A stretch of DNA of 21,360 nucleotides from Thermocrinis sp. (GTDB lineage: Bacteria; Aquificota; Aquificia; Aquificales; Aquificaceae). Positions within the stretch are counted from its first letter, which is position 1. Each line of letters opens with the position of its first letter. Of this stretch, positions 1-7,531 are shown piece by piece. The position numbers and the translations under genes were made by a program. The stretch covers positions 1 to 21,360 of the forward strand of contig NZ_DAIQAX010000007.1 of NCBI RefSeq assembly GCF_036781485.1, read 5' to 3'. The notes under the pieces were generated by a model. The model did not search any database. It saw only the letters and a program-made list of their open reading frames with translations, and was not told the DNA's origin.

Positions 1-207
1 TTCAGTTGCCAATTTAACAAGGGCTACATCAGAACCCTCAAGCTTTCCCAAAGGGAGCTGTGTAGAATTATAGCATATATTCCAAATATCCAAAATCCTG
101 TCCTGTTCGGACACCCATCTTTTTTTGTATTCATTTATGAGATTTTTAGCTATGGCTTTAAAGGTTGTGCCCTTTGTGGCAAATCTCTTTTTGTTTTTAG
201 ACCTGCC
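1..207 (-). other. Unassigned open frame running off the left edge
   Basis: A minus-strand frame is open from just after a TAA at 208-210 to the window edge (69 codons). It has no ATG, and the first usable start is a GTG at 112-114. The translation contains ERILDIW-like text (DRILDIWNICYN) followed by a Leu/Gly/Val-rich stretch. The Lys-rich N-terminal part and codon use resemble the real genes here. I do not recognise the protein. A DUF721/DciA-like reading (helix, a Leu-x-x-Trp, then beta strands) crossed my mind but is too weak to assert. The lack of an early start may mean the gene is degraded, begins with GTG, or is not a gene. Confidence 0.25.
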
Positions 208-296
208 TTATTTGCGATTTTAGTTAGACACTCTGTTTCCCAAAGGCTTTTCTAACAGGATAGTTTGCTTTTTCCTAATTTCTTATCCAAGGTGTT

Positions 297-302
297 TATA
301 TT
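297..302 (+). promoter_or_regulatory. Possible -10 hexamer of miaB
   Basis: TATATT lies 8 bases before the miaB ATG, with no Shine-Dalgarno sequence between them. No good -35 box is visible at the normal spacing; TTTCCT at 271-276 is poor and 20 bases away. If used, transcription would start at or next to the start codon. This is an inference from sequence only. Confidence 0.25.
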
Positions 303-310
303 ATTAACTT

Positions 311-1621
311 ATGAAGTTCTACATAAAAACCTTTGGCTGTCAGATGAATTTTAACGATTCGGAGAGAATGAAGGGTATTTTAAATAGCTTAGGATACGAG
401 CAAGCCCAAAACTACGAGGAGGCAGACTTAATACTCATAAACACTTGCACTATAAGGGAAAAGCCCGATCAGAAGGTGTATTCTCTACTTGGCGAATACA
501 AGAAGATAAAGGAAAAGAACCCAAAGGCTTTGATAGGAGTGTGTGGATGTCTGGCTCAGAGGATGGGTTGGGAGCTTGTTAAAAAGACTCCCATCGTGGA
601 TATTATGTTCTCTTCTTACAACATGCACCAGCTTCCAGAACTTATTCAGCAGGCGCAGGCAGGCTACAAGGCTATAGCTATATTAGAAAACCCACCGGAG
701 GACGAGGACAAGCTTTGGGAGTATCCAACCGTTAGGGACAATCAGTATTGCGCATACGTTACAGTTATGAAGGGATGTGACAAAAACTGCACCTATTGCG
801 TAGTTCCAAAGACAAGAGGAAGACAAAGATCAAGAAGTTTGGAAAGCATACTATCCGAAGTAAGGTCCTTGGTGTACGACGGTGTTAAGGAGATTCACCT
901 TCTTGGACAGAATGTGACCGCATGGGGGCAGGACATAGGCATGCACTTCTCCGAACTGCTATACACAGTTGCCGAAGTGGATGGTGTAGAAAGGATAAGA
1001 TTCACAACTGGACACCCAAGGGACATGGACGAAAAGATAATGAAAGCTATGGGAGAAATACCTCAGGTTTGCGAGCACATACACCTACCAGTGCAAGCAG
1101 GTTCCAATCGTATTCTTAAGCTCATGGACAGAGGATACACAAAAGAGGAATACTTAGAGAAAATACAGATGCTCAGAGAATTCAAAAAAGGTATAACTTT
1201 CTCTACAGACATTATCGTGGGGTTCCCAACAGAAACAGAAGAGGACTTTGAAGAAACCCTTGAACTAATAAGCACAGTAAAGTTTGAACAGCTTTTCTCC
1301 TTCAAATTCTCTCCAAGACCTGACACTCCAGCCTATTCTATGGAAGGTCAGGTGCCGGATCAGGTAAAAACCCAAAGGATGGACAAGCTTTTGAAAGTTC
1401 AGAAGGCGATCCTGTCAGAAATAGCAAAAGAGTATGAAGGCACTTATCAAGAGGTTTTGATTGAAAGCTGGGAGGACGGAAAGCTGGTAGGAAGGACGCG
1501 CACCAACAGGTGGGCTACTATGGAAGGCCCGCAAGAGCTTTTAGGTAAAACAGTTAAAGCACGAGTGATAAAAGCCCATCCCTATAACTTAGAATGTGAA
1601 GTTGTTTCAGTCCTTTCTTAG
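311..1621 (+). CDS. miaB: tRNA-2-methylthio-N6-dimethylallyladenosine synthase MiaB
   Basis: Radical-SAM methylthiotransferase that adds a methylthio group to C2 of N6-isopentenyladenosine at position 37 of tRNAs reading UNN codons. The N-terminal UPF0004 domain (about residues 1-115) carries the three cluster cysteines C10, C46 and C80, in the contexts FGCQMNFNDSE, NTCTIREK and GCLAQR. The radical-SAM domain (about 145-365) has C156-x3-C160-x2-C163. A TRAM-like tail fills about 370-436. The length (436 aa) is normal for the family, and the NTCTIRE signature favours MiaB over its relatives RimO and MtaB. No clear Shine-Dalgarno sequence precedes the ATG. The gene stands alone on the plus strand, and its last 15 bases overlap the 3' end of the convergent permease gene. 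Confidence 0.95.
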   Translation: MKFYIKTFGCQMNFNDSERMKGILNSLGYEQAQNYEEADLILINTCTIREKPDQKVYSLLGEYKKIKEKNPKALIGVCGCLAQRMGWELVKKTPIVDIMFSSYNMHQLPELIQQAQAGYKAIAILENPPEDEDKLWEYPTVRDNQYCAYVTVMKGCDKNCTYCVVPKTRGRQRSRSLESILSEVRSLVYDGVKEIHLLGQNVTAWGQDIGMHFSELLYTVAEVDGVERIRFTTGHPRDMDEKIMKAMGEIPQVCEHIHLPVQAGSNRILKLMDRGYTKEEYLEKIQMLREFKKGITFSTDIIVGFPTETEEDFEETLELISTVKFEQLFSFKFSPRPDTPAYSMEGQVPDQVKTQRMDKLLKVQKAILSEIAKEYEGTYQEVLIESWEDGKLVGRTRTNRWATMEGPQELLGKTVKARVIKAHPYNLECEVVSVLS

Positions 1622-2761
1622 GATTTCCACCACGCTCAGCTTGCTTGCTCTGTAGGAAGGTATGACGCTTGCCAAAAGTGAAATCAGCAAAGCCAAAAGG
1701 AAAGTTATAACTCCATCCACTACCTCTATGTTGGAGGGGATGTGATCCATCAGATAAACCTCTGAAGGTACTCTAATAAGCCTGTAGTGGTTTATTAAAA
1801 ACTGTCCTACAAAAGCTAATATAATTCCCGAAACCGCACCACTAAAGCCTAAAAGAAGACCTTGCATTAAGAAGGTAAGCATTATATCCTTTCTCTTAAA
1901 TCCGTAGGTTCTGAGTATGGCTATGTCCCTTACCTTGTCTCTTACCTTCATAAAAAGCAAGCTTGTGATGTTAAAGGAGGATAAGGTTGCCATAAGAAGC
2001 AAGACGAAAAAGATGGCTACCTTTTCAAGCTGTAAAGCGTTAAAGAGCTGTTGATTCAGATCTATCCAAGAACGAACAAAGGCTTTTGAACCAAGTACCT
2101 TTTCTATCTTTTCTTTTACCCCCTGAGCCAGGTAGGGATCCTTTAGATACACTTCGTAGCCCTTCAGCTGCCACTGGTCTCCGAAGAACTTTTGAGCCTC
2201 ATCTACGGACATTACTATGGTTAGATAATCCTGCTCAAAAGTTCCTGCTTTTATAAAGCCGGCTACTCTATAATATCCCACCTTTGGAACAAAGCCAAAG
2301 GGCGTTCTCACACTGAGTGGAGAAATCAAGGTTATCTCATCTCCTACGTTTATACCCAGTAAACTAGCCAGTCCGTCTCCCACCAGAATACCACCCTCAA
2401 TGTTTAAACCCGCTTCCTCTTTCCTCATACCCTTCACACTCACCGCTTGCACCCTTCCCTCTTTGGAAACTATACCGTGATATATGGTTATGTGGATTAC
2501 ATTTTTCACTTCCGGAAGATTCTTTATTTTCCTCTCTTCTAACTCGTAATTGCCATCCTCAATTAAGCTAACTATTACGTGAGGTGTAGTGGATAAAATC
2601 TTTTCTTTAAGCGCCTTTTGAAACCCAGAAAAGGCACCCATCGTAAGCAATATGGCACTTACGCTGAGAGATATACCCAGAAAGGAAATGAGAGAAACCA
2701 ACAGGGCTGAACCTTTAACGCTTGTAAGATATCGAAGAGCTAATCTAAAAATTAAACTCAT
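1607..2761 (-). CDS. LolC/LolE-type ABC transporter permease (FtsX fold)
   Basis: Inner-membrane permease of the LolC/LolE/MacB family, 384 aa. It has one N-terminal membrane segment (about residues 19-41), a periplasmic MacB_PCD-like domain (about 45-245), and three C-terminal segments (about 252-275, 300-325, 352-375). The N-terminal pattern LALRYLTSVKG followed by a Gly/Ser-rich helix, and the ILRTYGFKRKDI coupling-helix region, are typical. In the Lol system such permeases extract lipoproteins from the inner membrane with the LolD ATPase. No ATPase domain is present here and none is encoded nearby, so the partner must lie elsewhere. The start codon overlaps the stop of the PilZ gene by 4 bases (ATGA), so the two are probably translated together. 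The 3' end overlaps miaB tail to tail. Whether it is Lol proper or another export permease cannot be decided from sequence alone. Confidence 0.85.
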   Translation of the reverse strand: MSLIFRLALRYLTSVKGSALLVSLISFLGISLSVSAILLTMGAFSGFQKALKEKILSTTPHVIVSLIEDGNYELEERKIKNLPEVKNVIHITIYHGIVSKEGRVQAVSVKGMRKEEAGLNIEGGILVGDGLASLLGINVGDEITLISPLSVRTPFGFVPKVGYYRVAGFIKAGTFEQDYLTIVMSVDEAQKFFGDQWQLKGYEVYLKDPYLAQGVKEKIEKVLGSKAFVRSWIDLNQQLFNALQLEKVAIFFVLLLMATLSSFNITSLLFMKVRDKVRDIAILRTYGFKRKDIMLTFLMQGLLLGFSGAVSGIILAFVGQFLINHYRLIRVPSEVYLMDHIPSNIEVVDGVITFLLALLISLLASVIPSYRASKLSVVEILRKD

Positions 2762-3441
2762 AAAGTCCTAAGTTTATCTAGTATTTCTCTTTGGCGATTA
2801 ATTATGTAATTTCTCAATTTTTTTAGATCTGAAGGCTTTAAATCCAATCTGAAGCCTAACCTAAAGTAAACCCCCTCTTCCTTACTTATAATATTTTTTA
2901 GCTCCCCAATCGCCTCTATTGGGTTCTCTCCTGGAATTTCTATAATTAAAGATATTCTATTATGATATGCCTCCTTACTGTCAGCACCTAAGATAGAAAG
3001 CAACTTTTCCACCTCCTGCTTTGGAAGCAGTACACCTATACCTCTCTCGCTAATATCTACTGCTTTTACAGAGCTTATACATTCATTTTCTATACAAAAG
3101 GACACAAAAACTGGCTTATTTTCAGCTGGTTCAACCCTCACAAATTCCCTCATTATAATTGGAGGAGGGGAGCTCACACTGTTAGCTACTAGAACTAGTT
3201 CATCTCTTATGTTGCTAAAGATGTCGCACTCAATGTAAATTTCACCTAACTTTATGTATACTTTCTCTTCGGCGAAAGCTCGCTTGAATTTGCATCCAGA
3301 AAAATCAAAGCTTACGAACCTATCCTGCAAAGAAACCCACTTAACCTTTAACTTAATTCTAACCGGCACACCATGCCAAGTAGTTATTATTTCGTAGCTA
3401 TGTCCAATGTTTATATCCCTCAGTAAATCAAACACATTCAT
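2758..3441 (-). CDS. PilZ-domain protein, probable c-di-GMP receptor
   Basis: A 227-aa soluble protein. The C-terminal half holds the PilZ c-di-GMP-binding signature: R98-x3-R102 (REFVR) followed about 27 residues later by D129-x-S-x2-G134 (DISERG). The N-terminal half (about 1-95) is beta-rich, resembling the YcgR-type N-terminal domain that usually precedes PilZ. By family knowledge such proteins bind cyclic di-GMP and alter a partner, often in motility, adhesion or envelope functions. The gene is the first of a two-gene unit with the permease downstream (4-base overlap) and diverges from rplT. All the key binding residues appear intact. The partner and output are unknown. Confidence 0.85.
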   Translation of the reverse strand: MNVFDLLRDINIGHSYEIITTWHGVPVRIKLKVKWVSLQDRFVSFDFSGCKFKRAFAEEKVYIKLGEIYIECDIFSNIRDELVLVANSVSSPPPIIMREFVRVEPAENKPVFVSFCIENECISSVKAVDISERGIGVLLPKQEVEKLLSILGADSKEAYHNRISLIIEIPGENPIEAIGELKNIISKEEGVYFRLGFRLDLKPSDLKKLRNYIINRQREILDKLRTL

Positions 3442-3466
3442 GAACCACTATTTTAATACCTGAATA

Positions 3467-3475
3467 TGTTATAAT
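3467..3475 (+). promoter_or_regulatory. Extended -10 promoter of rplT operon
   Basis: TGTTATAAT forms a perfect extended -10 element (TGn followed by TATAAT), ending 27 bases before the rplT ATG. The -35 region is weak (ACTATT at 17-base spacing), which is usual for extended -10 promoters. The space between the divergent PilZ gene and rplT is only about 60 bases. Confidence 0.6.
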
Positions 3476-3491
3476 TAAATCCTCTGGTTTT

Positions 3492-3497
3492 AGGAGG
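3492..3497 (+). promoter_or_regulatory. Shine-Dalgarno site of rplT
   Basis: AGGAGG, 5 bases before the ATG at 3503. It is one of the strongest ribosome-binding sites in the window and fixes the rplT start. Confidence 0.8.
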
Positions 3498-3502
3498 CAA
3501 CA

Positions 3503-3859
3503 ATGAGAGTAAAGGGACCATCTTCCAGGAAGTTTAAGAAAAAAATTCTAAAGCTTGCCAAGGGCTTTAGAGGTAAAAGGCATACGAGCTACAGAAGGGC
3601 AAAGGAGTTTGTTTTTAGGGCTCTGCAGTATCAGTACAGAGACAGACGTCAGAGAAAGAGACAGTTTAGAAGGCTTTGGATAGCTAGAATAAATGCTGCG
3701 GTAAGACCTTACGGACTTTCATACAGCAAGTTTATGCACGGTCTAAAGAAGGCAGAAATAACGCTGAACAGGAAGATGCTGGCGGAGATGGCGGTAAGAG
3801 ATCCAGAAGGTTTCTCAAAAATCGTAGAAATAGCCAAAAAAGCCTTAGCTACCGTATGA
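3503..3859 (+). CDS. rplT: 50S ribosomal protein L20
   Basis: Primary 23S rRNA-binding protein needed early in 50S assembly, 118 aa, the usual length. The Lys/Arg-rich N-terminal extension (about 1-60, with AKGFRGKRHTSYRRAKE and QYQYRDRRQRKRQFR) reaches into the rRNA. The globular part (about 60-118) carries the conserved RLWIARINAAVRPYGLSYS segment. In many bacteria it follows infC and rpmI, whose mRNA L20 represses. Neither lies upstream here: the neighbour is a divergent PilZ gene, and rplT has its own promoter. The gene overlaps pheS by 4 bases (TATGA), keeping the common rplT-pheS link. Confidence 0.97.
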   Translation: MRVKGPSSRKFKKKILKLAKGFRGKRHTSYRRAKEFVFRALQYQYRDRRQRKRQFRRLWIARINAAVRPYGLSYSKFMHGLKKAEITLNRKMLAEMAVRDPEGFSKIVEIAKKALATV

Positions 3860-4875
3860 ACTTAGAAGAAATTGAAAGACAGGCGAAAGAGGAAATAAGC
3901 AAAGCCTCAGACGTTCAACAGCTCCAACTCATAAAGGCTAAGTACTTAGGAAAGAAAGGATACATAACCTTAGCTCTGAGGGAAATCACAAAGGTTCCAC
4001 CGGAGCAAAGAAGAGAATACGGATCAAGGTTAAACCAACTGAAGGAATTAGTGGAGAACCTCGTAAGACAAGCGGAGGACAGGATAAGAAAGGAGACAAT
4101 AGAAAAGGAAATACGCAGTAGCTGGCAAGAGCTAACGGTGAGTCTGCCAAAGTACGCTGGAGCTATTCACCCTATAACTCAAACCTTGCAGAGAATACAG
4201 GACATATTTGTGAGCATGGGTTTTTCGGTGGAAGAAGGTCCTGAGGTAGAGCTTGAAAGCTACAACTTTGACCTTCTGAACATTCCAAAAGAGCATCCTG
4301 CAAGAGATATGCAGGATACCTTTTACGTTAATAAAGAAGGCTATCTTTTAAGAACTCATACGTCCCCAGTTCAGATAAGGGTTATGCTCTCTAAAAAGCC
4401 ACCAATATACATGATAGCGCCAGGAAGGGTTTACAGAAGGGACGATGATCCTACTCATTCTCCCGTTTTCCATCAGGTGGAAGGGTTAGTAGTGAATGAA
4501 TCGGCAAACTTCAAACACATGAAATACACCATAGAGGTTTTCCTGAAGGAGTTTTTCGAAAGGGAAGTACCAGTGAGATTCAGAGCTTCCTACTTTCCCT
4601 TTACAGAACCCTCGGCGGAGGTGGACATCGGTTGTTTGGTGTGTGGTGGTGAAGGGTGCAGAGTGTGTAAAGGCAGCGGCTGGTTAGAAGTTATGGGCTG
4701 TGGTATGGTCCATCCTCAGGTGTTGGAAAACTGCGGAATAGACAGTGAGCTTTATCAGGGCTTTGCCTTTGGGATGGGAGTGGAAAGGTTGTGTATGCTG
4801 TACTTTGGAATAGACAACATAAAGCTTTTCTACGAAAACGACCTGAGATTTTTGAGGCAGTTTAGGTGGAGCTAA
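3856..4875 (+). CDS. pheS: Phenylalanyl-tRNA synthetase alpha subunit
   Basis: Catalytic subunit of the alpha2-beta2 class II enzyme that charges tRNA-Phe, 339 aa, normal length. The N-terminal coiled coil (about 1-95) contacts tRNA. The class II core includes HPARDMQDTFY (147-157), RTHTSPVQIR (166-175), motif 2 around GRVYRRDDDPTHSPVFHQVEG (190-210) and motif 3 GFAFGMGVERL (302-312). Cysteines 260, 263, 268 and 271 form a CxxC-x4-CxxC knuckle also found in Bacillus-type PheS and possibly structural. The ATG overlaps the rplT stop, and the 3' end overlaps trpE by 10 bases. The beta subunit gene pheT, often adjacent, is not in this unit. Confidence 0.97.
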   Translation: MNLEEIERQAKEEISKASDVQQLQLIKAKYLGKKGYITLALREITKVPPEQRREYGSRLNQLKELVENLVRQAEDRIRKETIEKEIRSSWQELTVSLPKYAGAIHPITQTLQRIQDIFVSMGFSVEEGPEVELESYNFDLLNIPKEHPARDMQDTFYVNKEGYLLRTHTSPVQIRVMLSKKPPIYMIAPGRVYRRDDDPTHSPVFHQVEGLVVNESANFKHMKYTIEVFLKEFFEREVPVRFRASYFPFTEPSAEVDIGCLVCGGEGCRVCKGSGWLEVMGCGMVHPQVLENCGIDSELYQGFAFGMGVERLCMLYFGIDNIKLFYENDLRFLRQFRWS

Positions 4876-6335
4876 GTTTAAGCCTTGAAGAGCTAAAAAA
4901 TCTATCAAAACAATACGATGTGATACCCCTTTTTGTGGAAAGATTAGCAGATACAGAAACTCCCCTCAGTATCTTTTTAAAGTTAAAAGGTGTAGGTCAG
5001 TATAGAGCCCTGTTGGAAAGTGCGGAGGGTGGGGCAAAGTGGGGAAGGTTTTCTTTCATAGCCTTTGGCTCAAGGTTGTGCTACAAGTTCAAGGATGGAA
5101 AGGCTGAAGTGTGGGAAGAGGGTAAAAAGACGGAGTTTGAAACAAAGGACCCTTTTGAATATCCAAGAGAGCTTTTAAAAAGGCTAAGAGCCTACAAGGA
5201 TCCAAGATTGCCGAGGTTTTGGGGCGGATTGGTGGGCTACGTGGCTTACGACGTGATAAGATTCTTTGAGCCGGTAAAGATAGAAAAGCCAAAAGTTATT
5301 GATCTGCCGGAGGTTTTCCTTTTTATGACAGACGTTCTTTTAATACACGATAACCTAAGCGGTAAGATAAAGGTGGTGGTTCCCCTCTTTGTTGGAAAGG
5401 ACGTAGAAGAAAGCTACTTTAAAGCAAAAGATCTTACGGAAAACATTTTGGAAAAGGTATACGGCGGATGTGTTTATCCAAAGCATTACGAAGGGAGAGA
5501 ACCTGATCTAAACAAGTGGCAGTCCAACTTTAAAAAGGAAGAATTTGAAAAGGCTGTGCTTAGAGCTAAAGAGTACATAGCCCAAGGCGATGCAATACAG
5601 GTGGTACTCTCTCAGAGGTTTAAAAGAAGCTTTAAAGCAGACCCAGAGGACGTATACAGAGTGCTGAGGTTTTTAAATCCTTCTCCTTATATGTATTATC
5701 TGGACCTTTTGGAGTGTCAGGTGGTGGGTTCCTCTCCGGAGGTTTTGGTAAGAGTGGAAGAAGGGAAAGCCCTAACTAGACCCATAGCGGGGACAAGAAG
5801 GAGGGGAAAGGACGAGGAGGAGGATAGGGCTTTGGAAGAAGAGCTTTTAAAGGATGAAAAGGAAAGGGCAGAGCACTTGATGCTTGTTGATTTGGGTAGG
5901 AACGACTTGGGAAAGGTGTGCAAGCCAGGGACGGTTGTGGTAAAGGACTTTATGAGAGTGGAAAGGTATTCTCACGTAATGCATCTGGTGAGCGATGTGG
6001 AAGGGGAAGTTTTGGAAGGACTATCGCCCTTTGATGTTTTGAAGGCGTGCTTTCCTGCCGGTACTGTATCCGGCGCACCAAAGGTTAGGGCCATGCAGAT
6101 AGTGGAGGAGTTAGAGCCAGAGAGAAGGGGAATATACGCAGGCAGTGTGGGTTATGTTTCCTTTGAAGGAAACATGGACATGGCCATTGCCATAAGGACA
6201 GCCATATACAAGGATGGGGAAGTTTTCGTGCAGGCTGGGGCAGGTATAGTGGCAGACTCTGACCCACACAAAGAGTGGTTGGAGACAGTTAATAAAGCAA
6301 AAGCTCTTATTAAAGCGGTGGACATGGTGGATTAA
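4866..6335 (+). CDS. trpE: Anthranilate synthase component I
   Basis: Converts chorismate and ammonia (or glutamine through TrpG) to anthranilate, the first step of tryptophan synthesis. It has 489 aa. The N-terminal domain holds LLES (49-52), part of the tryptophan feedback site. The chorismate-binding domain (about 225-485) has PIAGTRRRG (306-314), the LGRNDLGKV segment, the AGTVSGAPKVRAMQ segment and the C-terminal QAGAGIVADSDPHKEW segment. PIAGT rather than PIKGT argues for TrpE over PabB. The start is GTG at 4866, inside the end of pheS, with a GAGG about 10 bases upstream. No trp attenuator or leader peptide is visible, so expression probably follows the rplT-pheS transcript. No trpG or other trp gene is nearby. 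Confidence 0.95.
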   Translation: MELSLSLEELKNLSKQYDVIPLFVERLADTETPLSIFLKLKGVGQYRALLESAEGGAKWGRFSFIAFGSRLCYKFKDGKAEVWEEGKKTEFETKDPFEYPRELLKRLRAYKDPRLPRFWGGLVGYVAYDVIRFFEPVKIEKPKVIDLPEVFLFMTDVLLIHDNLSGKIKVVVPLFVGKDVEESYFKAKDLTENILEKVYGGCVYPKHYEGREPDLNKWQSNFKKEEFEKAVLRAKEYIAQGDAIQVVLSQRFKRSFKADPEDVYRVLRFLNPSPYMYYLDLLECQVVGSSPEVLVRVEEGKALTRPIAGTRRRGKDEEEDRALEEELLKDEKERAEHLMLVDLGRNDLGKVCKPGTVVVKDFMRVERYSHVMHLVSDVEGEVLEGLSPFDVLKACFPAGTVSGAPKVRAMQIVEELEPERRGIYAGSVGYVSFEGNMDMAIAIRTAIYKDGEVFVQAGAGIVADSDPHKEWLETVNKAKALIKAVDMVD

Positions 6336-6346
6336 ATTATTAGCCC

Positions 6347-7531
6347 ATGAGGATCATACTGTTCTCTGGTAAAGGTGGTGTGGGAAAGACCACCATATCT
6401 GCCGCAACAGCATACAGACTTTCCAAACTTGGCTACAAAACAATAGTAGTCTCCTTAGACCCAGCCCACAGCTTGGGAGACTCCTTTGACATACCAGAAC
6501 AAGAAAAAATAAGTGCCAAAGGCCTTCCCATTAAAATAAACGACAACCTTTACATACAGGAGATAGATGTGCAGGAGGAGATAGACAGATACTGGGGGGA
6601 TGTGTATAGGTTTTTGGAGCTTCTTTTTAACACCACTGGACTGAGCGAGATGGTATCCGAAGAGCTTGCCATACTTCCTGGTATGGAAGAGGTCACCAGC
6701 CTTTTATACGTGAATAAGTATTACAAGGAAAAAGAGTTTGATGTTTTAATACTTGACCTTCCGCCTACCGGAGAATCTTTGCGTTTTGTTTCTATGCCCA
6801 CAGTGCTAAAGTGGTACATGAAGAAGATCTTTAGGGTAGAAAGAACTATAATGAAGGTGGCAAGACCAATAGCTCAGAGGATAACCGATGTTCCACTACC
6901 AGACGATGAGTATTTCAAAGCCTTGGAGAACTTTTACGAAAAGCTCAAGGGTGTAGATGAGCTTTTGATAGACCCACAGATAACCTCCGTTAGACTTGTG
7001 GCCAATCCAGAAAAGATGGTCCTAAAGGAAAGCCAAAGGGCTATGCTTTACTTTAACCTCTTTGGCACAAACGTCGATGCGGTTGTAGTAAATAAAGTTT
7101 TACCCCCTACTTTGAGCGAGTGCGAAAGCATGTCTAAATGGATAATTACTCAGAAAAGATACTTGGAGGAAATGGAAGCCCTATTTTATCCAATTCCAAT
7201 CTTTAAAGTCCCGCTTATGGAAGATGAGGTTGTAGGAGAAGAAAAGCTAAACATCTTGGCGGATCTAATCTACGGAGACAAGGATCCATCTGAAGTCTTC
7301 TTTAAAGAAAAACCTTATGAATTTTTAGAGGAAGAAGGCGGATACACAGTAAAACTCAGAGCTCCCTTCCTTACAAAGGACGGGCTTTCTGTTTTAAAGA
7401 GCAATGGGGAGATAGTGGTAAGATGGAAAAACTTCAAAAGCCACATAATGCTACCGAGAAAACTTAAGGACTACGAACCCGCAGGTGCAAAGCTTGAAGG
7501 AGGGATGTTAAAGATCAGGCTTCAGAAATAA
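6347..7531 (+). CDS. ArsA/Get3-family ATPase with C-terminal alpha-crystallin-like domain
   Basis: A 394-aa P-loop ATPase of the ArsA/Get3 group within the SIMIBI class. It has the deviant Walker A GKGGVGKTT (8-16), switch I DPAHSLGDSFD (38-48) and switch II DLPPTGESLR (137-146), then a helical membrane-facing region. The last 60 or so residues (about 332-394) look like the small beta-sandwich (Hsp20-like) domain seen at the end of some bacterial ArsA proteins. There is a single cysteine (C259) and no CxxC pair, so neither the arsenite-binding site of ArsA nor the zinc site of Get3 is evident. A chaperone or membrane-protein-targeting role is more plausible than arsenite efflux, but unproven. 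It lies 11 bases after trpE, has no clear Shine-Dalgarno sequence, and overlaps the convergent glycosylase gene by 17 bases. Confidence 0.88.
   Translation: MRIILFSGKGGVGKTTISAATAYRLSKLGYKTIVVSLDPAHSLGDSFDIPEQEKISAKGLPIKINDNLYIQEIDVQEEIDRYWGDVYRFLELLFNTTGLSEMVSEELAILPGMEEVTSLLYVNKYYKEKEFDVLILDLPPTGESLRFVSMPTVLKWYMKKIFRVERTIMKVARPIAQRITDVPLPDDEYFKALENFYEKLKGVDELLIDPQITSVRLVANPEKMVLKESQRAMLYFNLFGTNVDAVVVNKVLPPTLSECESMSKWIITQKRYLEEMEALFYPIPIFKVPLMEDEVVGEEKLNILADLIYGDKDPSEVFFKEKPYEFLEEEGGYTVKLRAPFLTKDGLSVLKSNGEIVVRWKNFKSHIMLPRKLKDYEPAGAKLEGGMLKIRLQK

Noticed and set aside
4866..6335. Aminodeoxychorismate synthase PabB
   Set aside because: PIAGT rather than PIKGT, plus the LLES tryptophan-site motif, fits TrpE.
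6347..7531. Arsenite efflux pump ATPase ArsA in the strict sense
   Set aside because: Single P-loop domain, only one cysteine, and no arsB, arsR or arsD near.
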